DNA of 23,397 bases from Fluviibacter sp041311015. Its GTDB lineage: Bacteria; Pseudomonadota; Gammaproteobacteria; Burkholderiales; Rhodocyclaceae. The translations under genes and the position numbers were made by a program. How positions within the stretch are numbered: position 1 is the stretch's first letter; each line of letters starts with the position of its first letter. The notes under the pieces were generated by a model that saw only the letters and a program-made list of their open reading frames with translations, had not been told where the DNA came from and did no database searches. This document shows, one piece after another, positions 16,549-23,397 of the stretch. Location: positions 1-23,397 of the forward strand of contig JBFYKG010000015.1 in NCBI GenBank assembly GCA_041311015.1, written 5' to 3'.

Positions 16549-18248
16549 CGCTCAAGCAACGCGCCTGGTCCGAGCGCACCGCCTGGCAACTGGAACAGCG
16601 CGGCATCCACCCGCTGCTGGCCCGCATCTACGCCGCACGCGGCATACAGCATGCGGAGCAGATCAGCACCCGCATGGAAGACCTGGTGCCGCCCGGTGCA
16701 CTCAAGGGGCTTGAAGCGGCAGCGGCCCTACTGGCAGAGGCCATTGTGGCCGGCCGGCGCATCTGCATCGTGGCCGATTATGATGCCGACGGTGCCACCG
16801 CCTGTGCCGTGGCCATGCGCGGGTTGCGCCTACTCGGTGCACAACCCGATCGCCTCAATTATTTTGTACCCGATCGTTTCAAGCTGGGCTACGGCCTCAC
16901 ACCGGCTATCGTCGATCTTGTCGCTCAAGATCACAGCGGCAAACCCGACCTGCTCGTCACGGTCGACAACGGCATCGCCAGCATTGATGGCGTTGCCCAT
17001 GCACAGGCCCTGGGGATGCAGGTCGTCATTACCGATCACCACCTGCCCGGTGACACATTGCCAACCGCCGATGCCATCGTGAACCCGAACCAACCGGGTT
17101 GCGATTTTCCGTCCAAAAATCTGGCCGGTGTGGGCGTGATGCTCTACACCCTCATGGGAGTCCGCCAGACGCTGCGTCAGCGTAGCTGGCCCGCGGCTGA
17201 TCGGGCTAATCTGGGCACGCTGCTGGATCTGGTGGCCTTAGGCACCATTGCCGACGTAGTCCCGCTGGATGCCAACAACCGGATTCTGGTAGCCAATGGG
17301 CTTGCGCGCATCCGGCAACGTCGCTGTTGCCCGGGTATCCTGGCGCTATACGCCGTGGCTGGCAAACAGCCGGACCGTGCACAATCAACTGACCTTGGTT
17401 TTTTACTCGGCCCGCGTCTCAATGCTGCCGGCCGTATGGATGATATGCGCATTGGCATCCGCTGCCTGCTCACCGATGACATGGGCGAAGCCCTCAAACT
17501 CGCTCAGGAGCTCGATCGCCTGAACATCGCACGACGCGCCGTCGAACAGCAGATGAAATCAGATGCGGCATCAATCCTGAATCACCTGGATATCCACACC
17601 ACGGCCGGTATCAGCCTGTACGACGCTACCTGGCACGGGGGCGTGGTCGGCATCCTCGCGGGCCGCATCAAGGAACAAATGCATCGGCCAACAATTGTGT
17701 TTGCCGGCGATGGCAGCGGCCAGATCAAGGGCTCGGGTCGGTCAATCCCCGGATTGCATCTGCGCGATGCGCTGGATCACCTGACCAAACTTTACCCGGA
17801 TCTCATTCTCAAATTTGGCGGTCACGCCATGGCCGCAGGGTTAACAATCCGTGAATCCGACTTTCCGCTATTCCAGCGCGCCTTTGACGCACTGGTAGAT
17901 CAGCTCTTACCACTTGAGGCGCGTCAACAAAGCCTCGGCGTCGATGGCGCCCTCGGCGAAGGCGACCTGAATCTGAACAGCGCACGGCTGCTGGCCGATG
18001 GCATTTGGGGCCAGGGATTTCCCGCGCCGGTTTTTGCGAACAAATTCCAGATCCTCGAATCACGGCTTCTGCAGGACAAACACCTCAAACTCACCGTGGG
18101 TAGCGGATCCCAACGTATAGATGCCATCCGCTTTAATGACACCACCGTTCCAACCGCAGAGGACACACTGGCCTACGTGCTCGATATCAACCACTATAAC
18201 GGGGTCGAACGGCCGCAGTTACGTATTGAAGCAATTGTGAGCAGTTGA
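16542..18248 (+). CDS. recJ: Single-stranded-DNA-specific 5'-3' exonuclease RecJ
   Basis: RecJ degrades single-stranded DNA from the 5' end in recombinational repair (RecFOR pathway), mismatch and base-excision repair. I chose ATG 16542, which overlaps the previous stop (ATGGTAA) and gives 568 residues, near E. coli RecJ's 577; an earlier in-frame start at 16440 would lie inside the upstream gene. The DHH-family motifs are intact: DYDADG (79-84), VTVDNGI (139-145), TDHH (164-167) followed by LPTADAIVNPN, ALGTIADVVPL near residue 230, GPRLNAAGRMDD near 290, and the DHHA1 motif GGHAMAAGL in the 420s. A C-terminal OB domain follows, and the protein ends with an NHYNGVERPQLRIEAI tail. A hairpin follows the stop. 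Nothing unusual is seen in the catalytic core. Confidence 0.96.
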   Translation: MVTLKQRAWSERTAWQLEQRGIHPLLARIYAARGIQHAEQISTRMEDLVPPGALKGLEAAAALLAEAIVAGRRICIVADYDADGATACAVAMRGLRLLGAQPDRLNYFVPDRFKLGYGLTPAIVDLVAQDHSGKPDLLVTVDNGIASIDGVAHAQALGMQVVITDHHLPGDTLPTADAIVNPNQPGCDFPSKNLAGVGVMLYTLMGVRQTLRQRSWPAADRANLGTLLDLVALGTIADVVPLDANNRILVANGLARIRQRRCCPGILALYAVAGKQPDRAQSTDLGFLLGPRLNAAGRMDDMRIGIRCLLTDDMGEALKLAQELDRLNIARRAVEQQMKSDAASILNHLDIHTTAGISLYDATWHGGVVGILAGRIKEQMHRPTIVFAGDGSGQIKGSGRSIPGLHLRDALDHLTKLYPDLILKFGGHAMAAGLTIRESDFPLFQRAFDALVDQLLPLEARQQSLGVDGALGEGDLNLNSARLLADGIWGQGFPAPVFANKFQILESRLLQDKHLKLTVGSGSQRIDAIRFNDTTVPTAEDTLAYVLDINHYNGVERPQLRIEAIVSS

Positions 18249-18254
18249 AACAAG

Positions 18255-18276
18255 ATGGCCGCCCTCAGGCGGCCAT
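18255..18276. terminator. Hairpin terminator between convergent recJ and htpG
   Basis: ATGGCCGCC (18255-18263) and GGCGGCCAT (18268-18276) pair perfectly, 9 bp with the loop CTCA, in the 50-base gap between two convergent genes. In the htpG direction the stem can be lengthened with a small bulge (AAG with CTT) and is followed by CTTGTTTC, a modest T-rich tail. In the recJ direction the tail GTCTTACCG is poor. It most likely terminates htpG and may act on both. Confidence 0.55.
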
Positions 18277-18298
18277 GTCTTACCGAGACAAAGTCCGA

Positions 18299-20194
18299 TT
18301 AGCCCAGCATCAACCGGTTGATCTTGCGAACAAAACCGGCCGGGTCGTCGATCTGCCCGCCCTCAGCGAGCAAGGCCTCATCGAACAGGACCGATGCATA
18401 GTCGTCAAAGTGACCGCCCTCGTTGGGTAACAGCTCCATCTTTTTGAGCATGGGGTGTTGTGGGTTGATCTCGAGAATGGGTTTAAAGTCCGGTGCGTTC
18501 TGCCCCATCATCTTTAAAATGCGCTGCAGGTTGGCACCCGGATCCTGCTCATCGGCGACCAGACAGGCCGGCGAATCGGTCAGGCGATGCGTCACGCGCA
18601 CTTCTTTCAACTTGTCGCCCAACGATTTCTGGATGCGCTCGACCAGATCCTTGGCCGAGGTTTCGGCCGCCGCGCGGGCCTGCTTCTCGCTGGCGTCTTC
18701 CAGCTCGCCCAGATCGAGACCGCCCTTGGCCACCGACTGCAGGCTCTTGCCGTCGAAATCTCGCAGATGGCTGACCAGCCATTCGTCGACACGGTCTGAG
18801 AGCAGCAGAACCTCGATACCCTTTTTGCGGAAGATTTCGAGATGCGGGCTGTTCTTGGCCGACTGGAAGGTTTCTGCCGTGACGTAATAGATCTTGTCCT
18901 GGCCAGGCTTCATCCGTGAGACGTACTCAGTTAACGAGACCTTCTGTTCCGGGTTGTCCGTGGTGGTGGTCGCAAAACGGAGCAGCTTGGCGATTCGTGC
19001 CTGATTGGCCTGATCCTCGCCCACACCCTCTTTGAGCAACTGACCGAACTGGTTCCAGAAGGTTTCGTATTTGTCGGCACTGTTTTCGGCCAGCTCTTCG
19101 AGCAGACCCAGCACGCGCTTGGTGCAACCCGAGCGGATCTGTTCGATGTCTTTGCTCTCTTGAAGAATCTCACGCGATACGTTGAGCGGCAGATCAGCGA
19201 CATCGACCACACCGCGTACAAAACGCAGATAGACCGGCAACAACTGTTCGGCATCGTCCATGATGAAGACGCGCTTCACATACAGCTTGATGCCGTGACG
19301 GGCGTTGCGGTCCCACAGATCGAACGGCGCCTGCGAAGGCACATACAGCAGCTGGGTATATTCATGGCGCCCCTCGACACGGGCATGCACCCAGGTCAGC
19401 GGTTCCTGATAGTCGTGCGCGACGTGCTGATAGAAGGCTTTGTATTCTTCATCGGTCACCTCACTCTTTGGGCGCGCCCAGAGCGCGCTGGCCTGGTTCA
19501 CGGTTTCTTCATCGCCGGTGGCCTTCATGGCCTTGGCTTCTTCGTCCCACGATTCCTTGACCATGCGGATCGGCAAGGCAATGTGATCAGAATACTTGCG
19601 CAGAATCTCGCGAATCTTCCAGCCGTTGAGCAGGTCCGCCTGTTCTTCGCGAAGGTGCAGAATGACTTCCGTACCCCGACCGGCGTGTTCGATATCGGCC
19701 ACGGTGTACTCACCCTCACCGCCCGAAATCCACTCCACACCTGCGGATGCCGGCGCCCCGGCTTTGCGGCTGCGGACGGTGACCTTGTCGGCCACGATGA
19801 ACGACGAATAGAAGCCCACGCCAAACTGGCCAATGAGATTGGCATCCTTTTGTGCATCACCGGTCAGCGAGGAGAAGAATTCCTTGGTGCCCGACTTGGC
19901 AATGGTGCCGAGGTGGGCAATGGCTTCATCCTTGGTCATCCCGATGCCGTTATCGGCGATGGTGATCGTTTTGGCATCGGCGTCAATCAGAACGCGAATG
20001 CCGAGCTCGGGATCGTTTTCAAATAAACCGGGGTTGGCCAGTGCCTCATAGCGTAGTTTGTCGCAGGCGTCCGAGGCATTGGAGACCAATTCGCGCAGGA
20101 AGATTTCCTTGTTGGAATACAGCGAATGGATCATCAGCTGCAACAGCTGTTTGACTTCGGCCTGAAATGCCTTGGTTTCGGTATGTGTGGTCAT
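18299..20194 (-). CDS. htpG: Molecular chaperone HtpG (bacterial Hsp90)
   Basis: HtpG is the bacterial Hsp90, an ATP-driven cytoplasmic chaperone dimer working with DnaK. The 631-residue length is typical (E. coli 624). GHKL ATP-binding motifs are all present: FLRELVSNASDACDKLR with Glu35 and Asn39, DNGIGMT (81-87), LGTIAKSGTKEFF (95-107) and GQFGVGFYS (122-130). The middle-domain motif VYLRFVRGVVDVADLPLNVSRE (about 325-346) includes the conserved arginine, and the C-terminal dimerisation domain ends in KINRLMLG. ATG 20194 fixes the conserved N-terminus; the Shine-Dalgarno is weak. A heat-shock sigma-32-type promoter lies upstream in the greB-htpG gap, and a hairpin follows the gene. Confidence 0.97.
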   Translation of the reverse strand: MTTHTETKAFQAEVKQLLQLMIHSLYSNKEIFLRELVSNASDACDKLRYEALANPGLFENDPELGIRVLIDADAKTITIADNGIGMTKDEAIAHLGTIAKSGTKEFFSSLTGDAQKDANLIGQFGVGFYSSFIVADKVTVRSRKAGAPASAGVEWISGGEGEYTVADIEHAGRGTEVILHLREEQADLLNGWKIREILRKYSDHIALPIRMVKESWDEEAKAMKATGDEETVNQASALWARPKSEVTDEEYKAFYQHVAHDYQEPLTWVHARVEGRHEYTQLLYVPSQAPFDLWDRNARHGIKLYVKRVFIMDDAEQLLPVYLRFVRGVVDVADLPLNVSREILQESKDIEQIRSGCTKRVLGLLEELAENSADKYETFWNQFGQLLKEGVGEDQANQARIAKLLRFATTTTDNPEQKVSLTEYVSRMKPGQDKIYYVTAETFQSAKNSPHLEIFRKKGIEVLLLSDRVDEWLVSHLRDFDGKSLQSVAKGGLDLGELEDASEKQARAAAETSAKDLVERIQKSLGDKLKEVRVTHRLTDSPACLVADEQDPGANLQRILKMMGQNAPDFKPILEINPQHPMLKKMELLPNEGGHFDDYASVLFDEALLAEGGQIDDPAGFVRKINRLMLG

Positions 20195-20224
20195 AAGTAT
20201 TTGAATCAGAAGAGTTGAACACGG

Positions 20225-20248
20225 GTTGCCCCATCAATTGAGGGCAAC
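20225..20248. repeat. Inverted repeat overlapping the htpG promoter (operator or greB terminator)
   Basis: Two perfect 7-base arms, GTTGCCC (20225-20231) and GGGCAAC (20242-20248), are separated by 10 bases that contain the palindrome TCAATTGA. The layout resembles a two-arm repressor site, though the arms are not the CIRCE sequence (TTAGCACTC/GAGTGCTAA). It could equally be a hairpin ending greB transcripts, but there is no clear T-run after it in the greB direction. Confidence 0.4.
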
Positions 20249-20263
20249 AGCCGGATTTTCAAG
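20236..20263 (-). promoter_or_regulatory. Sigma-32 (RpoH)-type heat-shock promoter of htpG
   Basis: Reading on the minus strand, CTTGAAA (20263-20257) is followed after 13 bases by CCTCAATT (20243-20236). The sigma-32 consensus is CTTGAAA, 11-16 bases, CCCCATnT. The -35 is perfect and the -10 matches at most positions when read as C-C-x-C-A-x-n-T. The inferred start of transcription, near 20229, would give about 35 bases of leader before the htpG ATG. htpG is a classical RpoH target. An inverted repeat (20225-20248) overlaps the -10. Confidence 0.6.
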
Positions 20264-20265
20264 CG

Positions 20266-20781
20266 CTAAAGGCCGGGGTCGAAGCCCGGCACAGCCAGCG
20301 TGACATACGAGACCTCGAGGATTTCCAGCTCCCGTGCCCCCTGCGGGCTCATGAACCGGGCCACATCGCCCTCGCGTAGCTTGATCAGGGATCGGGCCAG
20401 CGGCGATACCCAGCTGATCCAGCCCCGGGCCGGATCAGCCTCTTCGATGCCCACAATGCTGTAGGTGGCCTCTGCGCCTGCCTCATCACACACCACCACC
20501 GTGGCACCAAAGAAAACCTGGGTCTGATGGGGTTGCGCGAGGGGGTCGACCACGTGGGCATCTTCAAGCCGCTTCATCAGAAACCGGATCCGGCGGTCGA
20601 TTTCGCGCAAGCGTTTCTTACCGTACAGGTAATCACCATTCTCCGAGCGATCCCCATTGGAGGCCGCCCATGAGACGATCTCGACGATCTTGGGTCGCTC
20701 GGTCTTAACCAGATACTCCAGCTCGTCACGCAAACGTGCGTGGCCGCCCGGTGTCATGTAATGGCGTTGTTCTGAGGTCAT
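20266..20781 (-). CDS. greB: Transcription elongation factor GreB
   Basis: GreB reaches into the RNA polymerase secondary channel and triggers cleavage of backtracked transcripts. The N-terminal coiled coil carries the acidic tip GDRSENGDY, with the catalytic Asp/Glu pair (about Asp44 and Glu47 from ATG 20781). YGKKRLREIDRRIRFLMKRLEDAHVVD follows, and this basic, longer second helix is diagnostic of GreB rather than GreA. The C-terminal FKBP-like domain contains VFFGATVVV and SPLARSLIKLREGDV. At about 171 residues it is slightly longer than E. coli GreB (158) because of an N-terminal and C-terminal extension. Two adjacent ATGs (20784, 20781) are both possible; I see no strong Shine-Dalgarno. 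It precedes htpG after 71 bases and diverges from fabI. Confidence 0.94.
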   Translation of the reverse strand: MTSEQRHYMTPGGHARLRDELEYLVKTERPKIVEIVSWAASNGDRSENGDYLYGKKRLREIDRRIRFLMKRLEDAHVVDPLAQPHQTQVFFGATVVVCDEAGAEATYSIVGIEEADPARGWISWVSPLARSLIKLREGDVARFMSPQGARELEILEVSYVTLAVPGFDPGL

Positions 20782-20834
20782 CATTTCACAAAAAATTCAT
20801 TCGTCAGCGCGACAAACCCCTTGCCAGCCAAATC

Positions 20835-20847
20835 GTTGCGGCGCAAC
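20835..20847. repeat. 13-base odd palindrome in the greB-fabI spacer
   Basis: GTTGCGGCGCAAC is a perfect palindrome around a single central G, lying 38 bases before the fabI ATG in a 100-base divergent spacer. TTGCCA (20821-20826) could be a -35 at 17 bases from CAACAT (20844-20849), putting the palindrome across the promoter. The pattern does not match the FadR or FabR sites I know. It may be an operator or chance. Confidence 0.25.
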
Positions 20848-20884
20848 ATGGTGTCTGTGATTTTACGCAGTTCGGGAACATATC

Positions 20885-21667
20885 ATGACAGACAGCCCCC
20901 GCAACCATAGCCTCGCCGGACTCAAGGGTCTGGTCGTCGGCATCGCCAACCCGCAAAGCATTGCCTGGGGCTGTGCCGAAGCGTTCCGAGCGGCCGGTGC
21001 CGAACTGGCGATCACCTATCTCAACGCCAAGGCCGAGCCCTATGTCCGGCCGCTGGCCGAATCGCTGAGCGCCAATCTGGTGCTGCCGATGGATGTGGAA
21101 AACGATGCCGAGGTCGAGGCGGTTTTCAAGGCCATCGAGGCGCAATGGGGCCAGCTCGATTTTCTACTGCACTCGATTGCATTCGCGCCATTGCAGGATC
21201 TGCATGGACGCGTGGTGGATTCCTCTCGGGAGGGCTTTAGCCGGGCGATGGATATCTCCTGCCACAGCCTGATCCGCCTGGCGCGTTTGGCGGCACCCCT
21301 CATGAAGGATGGCGGCGCGATCATGACCATGAGTTACGAAGGCGCCAACCGGGTCGCCCCGCATTACGGCATTATGGGATTGGCCAAGGCCTCCCTCGAA
21401 GCGGCCACCCGCGCACTTGCCGCCGAACTGGGGCCGAACCGGATCTCAGTCAACGCCATCTCTCCCGGACCAATCGCCACCCGCGCTGCTTCCGGCATCC
21501 GCGATTTTGACAGCCTCATGCAGGATACAATCGACCATGCGCCGCTGCATCGCCTGGTCACCATCGAAGAAGTCGGCGCACTCGCCACCCTGCTTGCTAG
21601 CCCGGCCGGTCGCGCTATCACCGGTGATGTGATCATTGTTGATGCCGGCCGGCACATCATGCTCTGA
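20885..21667 (+). CDS. fabI: Enoyl-[acyl-carrier-protein] reductase FabI (NADH-dependent)
   Basis: FabI reduces the trans-2-enoyl-ACP double bond, the last step of each cycle of type II fatty-acid synthesis. This 260-residue short-chain dehydrogenase-fold protein has the FabI nucleotide-binding form GIANPQSIAWGCA (19-31) in place of the usual TGxxxGxG. The HSIAFAP motif is at 96-102, and the catalytic pattern includes Tyr151, Tyr161 and Lys168 (SYEGANRVAPHYGIMGLAK). SVNAISPGPIATRAASGI follows. ATG 20885 is supported by CGGGAA a few bases upstream. It is followed after 36 bases by a fused MaoC-like/phosphotransacetylase gene, an association seen in several proteobacteria. The HSIAFAP loop region is the triclosan-binding segment in FabI, but I make no resistance claim. 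Confidence 0.95.
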   Translation: MTDSPRNHSLAGLKGLVVGIANPQSIAWGCAEAFRAAGAELAITYLNAKAEPYVRPLAESLSANLVLPMDVENDAEVEAVFKAIEAQWGQLDFLLHSIAFAPLQDLHGRVVDSSREGFSRAMDISCHSLIRLARLAAPLMKDGGAIMTMSYEGANRVAPHYGIMGLAKASLEAATRALAAELGPNRISVNAISPGPIATRAASGIRDFDSLMQDTIDHAPLHRLVTIEEVGALATLLASPAGRAITGDVIIVDAGRHIML

Positions 21668-21703
21668 CACACCCCATACCCCGTCTTAATATAGGTTCAC
21701 ACC

Positions 21704-23152
21704 ATGCCGCACGCATCGCACCCCACCCACAACAGCAAACCGGACGCAACGACCGAGCTGGTGGAGAACCGCCCTTTTTCCGAGATCAAGATTGGTGATA
21801 GCGCCACGGTCACCCGGACGATTACGCTGGATGACCTAAAACTATTTGCGGCCGCCACTGGTGATGCCAACCCGGCGATGATCGACCCGCAATTTGCCGA
21901 TAGCAGCATTTATCGTGAGGTCGTTGCTAACGGCATGTGGTCTGGTGCCATGCTGGTTAATCTGCTGGGGTGCCAGTTGCCCGGGCTAGGGACGATACTG
22001 GTCGACCAGAACCTGCGCTTTTTGCGGCCCATCATGGTGGGCGACACGGCCACCTTCAAAATCACCGTCGAACGCAAATATGAACGCACCCAGCACGTGC
22101 TGTTTGATGCCGAGGTCATTCTCGAAAGCGGGTTACGCGCCATCACCGGCACCCTTGAGGTGCTGGCCCCGACTGAAAAGATTATTCGCCCGCGCGTGAG
22201 CGTGCCCGAAGTCATTCTGTCTAATCGTGACGAACGCTTTCAGTCATTCATCAACCAGGCCAAGGGGCTTCCCCCGGTGGTCACCGCCGTGGTCCACCCG
22301 TGCGATGCCGAATCGCTGCGTGGCGCTGTGCTGGCAGCGCAGAATGGCCTGATCGAACCGATTCTGGTCGGCCCCTCGGCCCGACTACTGGAATGCGCAG
22401 CCGATGCCGGTGTGGACATCAGCCCCTACCGGATCGTGGACACCGCCTACAGTCAGGAATCGGCCCGGGTGGCGGTCGAAATCGTCAACAACGGTGAAGC
22501 CGAAGCCCTGATGAAAGGCAGTCTGCATACCGACGAATTGATGAGTGCCGTAGTCAGCCGTGCCAGCGGTCTGCGCACGGCGCGTCGTCTGTCACATGTC
22601 TTCCGTATGGCCGTCGAGACCTACGCCAAGCCCCTTCTGATCACCGATGCCGCCATCAATATTCACCCGGATCTGGAGGCCAAGGTTGATATCGTCCAGA
22701 ACGCAATTGATCTGGCGCATGTGCTGGGCATCGCGGAGCCCCGCGTCGCCATTCTTTCAGCGGTTGAAACAGTGAACCCGAAGATCCAGTCGACCATTGA
22801 TGCAGCCGCACTCTGCAAGATGGCTGACCGCCGGCAGATTACCGGGGGCGTACTGGATGGCCCACTGGCCTTTGATAATGCGATCTCGGCCGATGCGGCC
22901 CGGACCAAAGGGATCAAATCGCCGGTTTCCGGCATTGCCGACATTCTGGTCGTTCCGGATCTGGAATCCGGCAATATGCTGGCCAAGCAGCTCGAATATC
23001 TGGCCAGTGCCGTGCCGGCAGGCATCGTGCTGGGCGCCAAGGTGCCGATTATCCTGACCTCGCGCGCAGACAATGCCGAGAGCCGCATGGCCTCCTGCGT
23101 GATTGCGGTGCTTATGGCTAACGCTAACCGCCAAAAACAAACGCCGGCCTAG
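21704..23152 (+). CDS. Bifunctional-type MaoC-like / phosphate acyltransferase fusion, MaoC active site degenerate
   Basis: Two domains are fused in 482 residues. Residues ~20-155 are a hot-dog MaoC-like (enoyl-CoA hydratase 2) domain with ENRPFSEIKIGD and FAAATGDANPAMID (49-61). Residues ~175-470 are a phosphotransacetylase/phosphotransbutyrylase domain, including MKGSLHTDELM, LLITDAAINIHPDL, SAVETVNPKIQSTIDAAALCK and LDGPLAFDNAIS. Relatives are annotated 'bifunctional enoyl-CoA hydratase/phosphate acetyltransferase'. Here the catalytic histidine of the hydratase motif (D-x-N-P-x-H) is Met59, and the paired AHGM motif reads ANGM (Asn76), so hydratase activity is doubtful; the Asp54 partner remains. 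The phosphotransacetylase half looks intact. The gene follows fabI in the same direction; no acetate kinase gene is adjacent. Stop TAG 23150-23152 lies inside a terminator palindrome. Confidence 0.92.
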   Translation: MPHASHPTHNSKPDATTELVENRPFSEIKIGDSATVTRTITLDDLKLFAAATGDANPAMIDPQFADSSIYREVVANGMWSGAMLVNLLGCQLPGLGTILVDQNLRFLRPIMVGDTATFKITVERKYERTQHVLFDAEVILESGLRAITGTLEVLAPTEKIIRPRVSVPEVILSNRDERFQSFINQAKGLPPVVTAVVHPCDAESLRGAVLAAQNGLIEPILVGPSARLLECAADAGVDISPYRIVDTAYSQESARVAVEIVNNGEAEALMKGSLHTDELMSAVVSRASGLRTARRLSHVFRMAVETYAKPLLITDAAINIHPDLEAKVDIVQNAIDLAHVLGIAEPRVAILSAVETVNPKIQSTIDAAALCKMADRRQITGGVLDGPLAFDNAISADAARTKGIKSPVSGIADILVVPDLESGNMLAKQLEYLASAVPAGIVLGAKVPIILTSRADNAESRMASCVIAVLMANANRQKQTPA

Positions 23153-23159
23153 GCCGGCG
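23142..23159 (-). terminator. Rho-independent terminator of the CBS-domain gene, overlapping the end of the MaoC-like/Pta gene
   Basis: CGCCGGCCTAGGCCGGCG is a perfect 18-base palindrome containing the TAG stop (23150-23152) of the plus-strand gene. Read in the minus direction, it is followed by TTTGTTTTTGG, a clear T-tract, so it should end transcription of the CBS-domain gene. In the plus direction the following sequence (CTGTAAAGG) has no T-run, so the fabI operon would end less efficiently here. Confidence 0.7.
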
Positions 23160-23180
23160 CTGTAAAGGGTCGCTGCCGGA

Positions 23181-23397
23181 TCAGTCGTTGGCGTCTTCAG
23201 CCGGCCAGTTCTTGATGAAGTTCTTGAGCATCCGGTTCTCGAAACCCTGCTCTTCAAGCACGGCTTTGGCAACGTCCATGAACGACACCACGCCCATCAG
23301 CACCTTGCCGTCCATTACAGGCACGTAGCGCTGGTGATGGTTCACCAGCAGCTCGCGTACGGCTTCGATGGGCATATCCGGACGCGCGACCACCGGA
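23181..23397 (-). CDS. CBS-domain protein, C-terminal fragment (5' end outside window)
   Basis: The frame is open to the right edge, so only about the last 72 residues are seen. VARPDMPIEAVRELLVNHHQRYVPVMDGKVLMGVVSFMDVAKAVL is the second half of a tandem CBS (Bateman) pair, the adenosine-nucleotide-sensing module. The tail ENRMLKNFIKNWPAED is typical of small stand-alone CBS proteins of about 140 residues. GTG 23393 is in frame, but the sequence continues upstream as Pro, so it should not be taken as the start. The role is unknown. It converges on the MaoC-like/Pta gene with 28 bases between stops. Confidence 0.88.
   Translation of the reverse strand, partial: PVVARPDMPIEAVRELLVNHHQRYVPVMDGKVLMGVVSFMDVAKAVLEEQGFENRMLKNFIKNWPAEDAND

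Noticed and set aside
1..23397. Mobile elements, CRISPR arrays, phage genes, tRNA or rRNA
   Set aside because: No transposase or integrase motifs, no repeated spacers, and no tRNA-like cloverleaf or rRNA stretches were seen; all space is taken by housekeeping genes and short gaps.

Overview
This window is a compact, moderately GC-rich stretch of core chromosome from a Gram-negative proteobacterium, most likely a gamma- or betaproteobacterium. The evidence is an SMC-type condensin rather than MukB, a lipoprotein-sorting Lol transporter, an RpfE-type gene directly before recJ, a RelA with an EFDD synthetase motif, GreB, FabI, and an RpoH-type promoter in front of htpG. I cannot name the genus. 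There are 17 protein genes, two of them cut by the window edges. I see no rRNA, tRNA, CRISPR array, insertion sequence or prophage. No gap between genes exceeds about 125 bases.

Layout. 1-2477 (-): smc, running off the left edge. 2602-3439 (+): queF (preQ0 reductase) and a small secreted protein. 3451-7960 (-): read in transcription order as ppk2, ppx, a CbiM-like membrane protein and a MATE exporter, packed with 5-base or smaller gaps or overlaps. 8041-15381 (-): lolF-type permease, lolD, comEC, an alpha/beta hydrolase and relA, again with 8-, 4- and 8-base overlaps. The whole block from lolF to the MATE gene therefore reads in one direction, broken only by 80 bases between relA and ppk2. 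15472-18248 (+): rpfE-type gene and recJ, overlapping. 18299-20784 (-): greB, then htpG. 20885-23152 (+): fabI and a fused MaoC-like/phosphotransacetylase gene. 23181-23397 (-): the end of a CBS-domain gene entering from the right.

How the parts fit. smc, comEC and recJ act on DNA (condensation, uptake, repair). lolF/lolD move lipoproteins to the outer membrane. relA makes (p)ppGpp, and ppk2/ppx make and break polyphosphate, so relA-ppk2-ppx is a plausible stringent-response/polyphosphate neighbourhood. fabI serves fatty-acid elongation, and its partner gene links acyl-CoA to acyl-phosphate chemistry. htpG and greB serve protein folding and transcript-cleavage rescue.

I found no clearly new multi-gene system. 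The items most worth checking are: the MaoC-like domain that has lost its catalytic histidine (finding at 21866-21937), the orphan CbiM-like protein without the metal-binding N-terminus inside a polyphosphate operon (4837-5496), the relA/ppk2/ppx linkage, the single-permease Lol transporter, and an inverted repeat sitting on the htpG heat-shock promoter.
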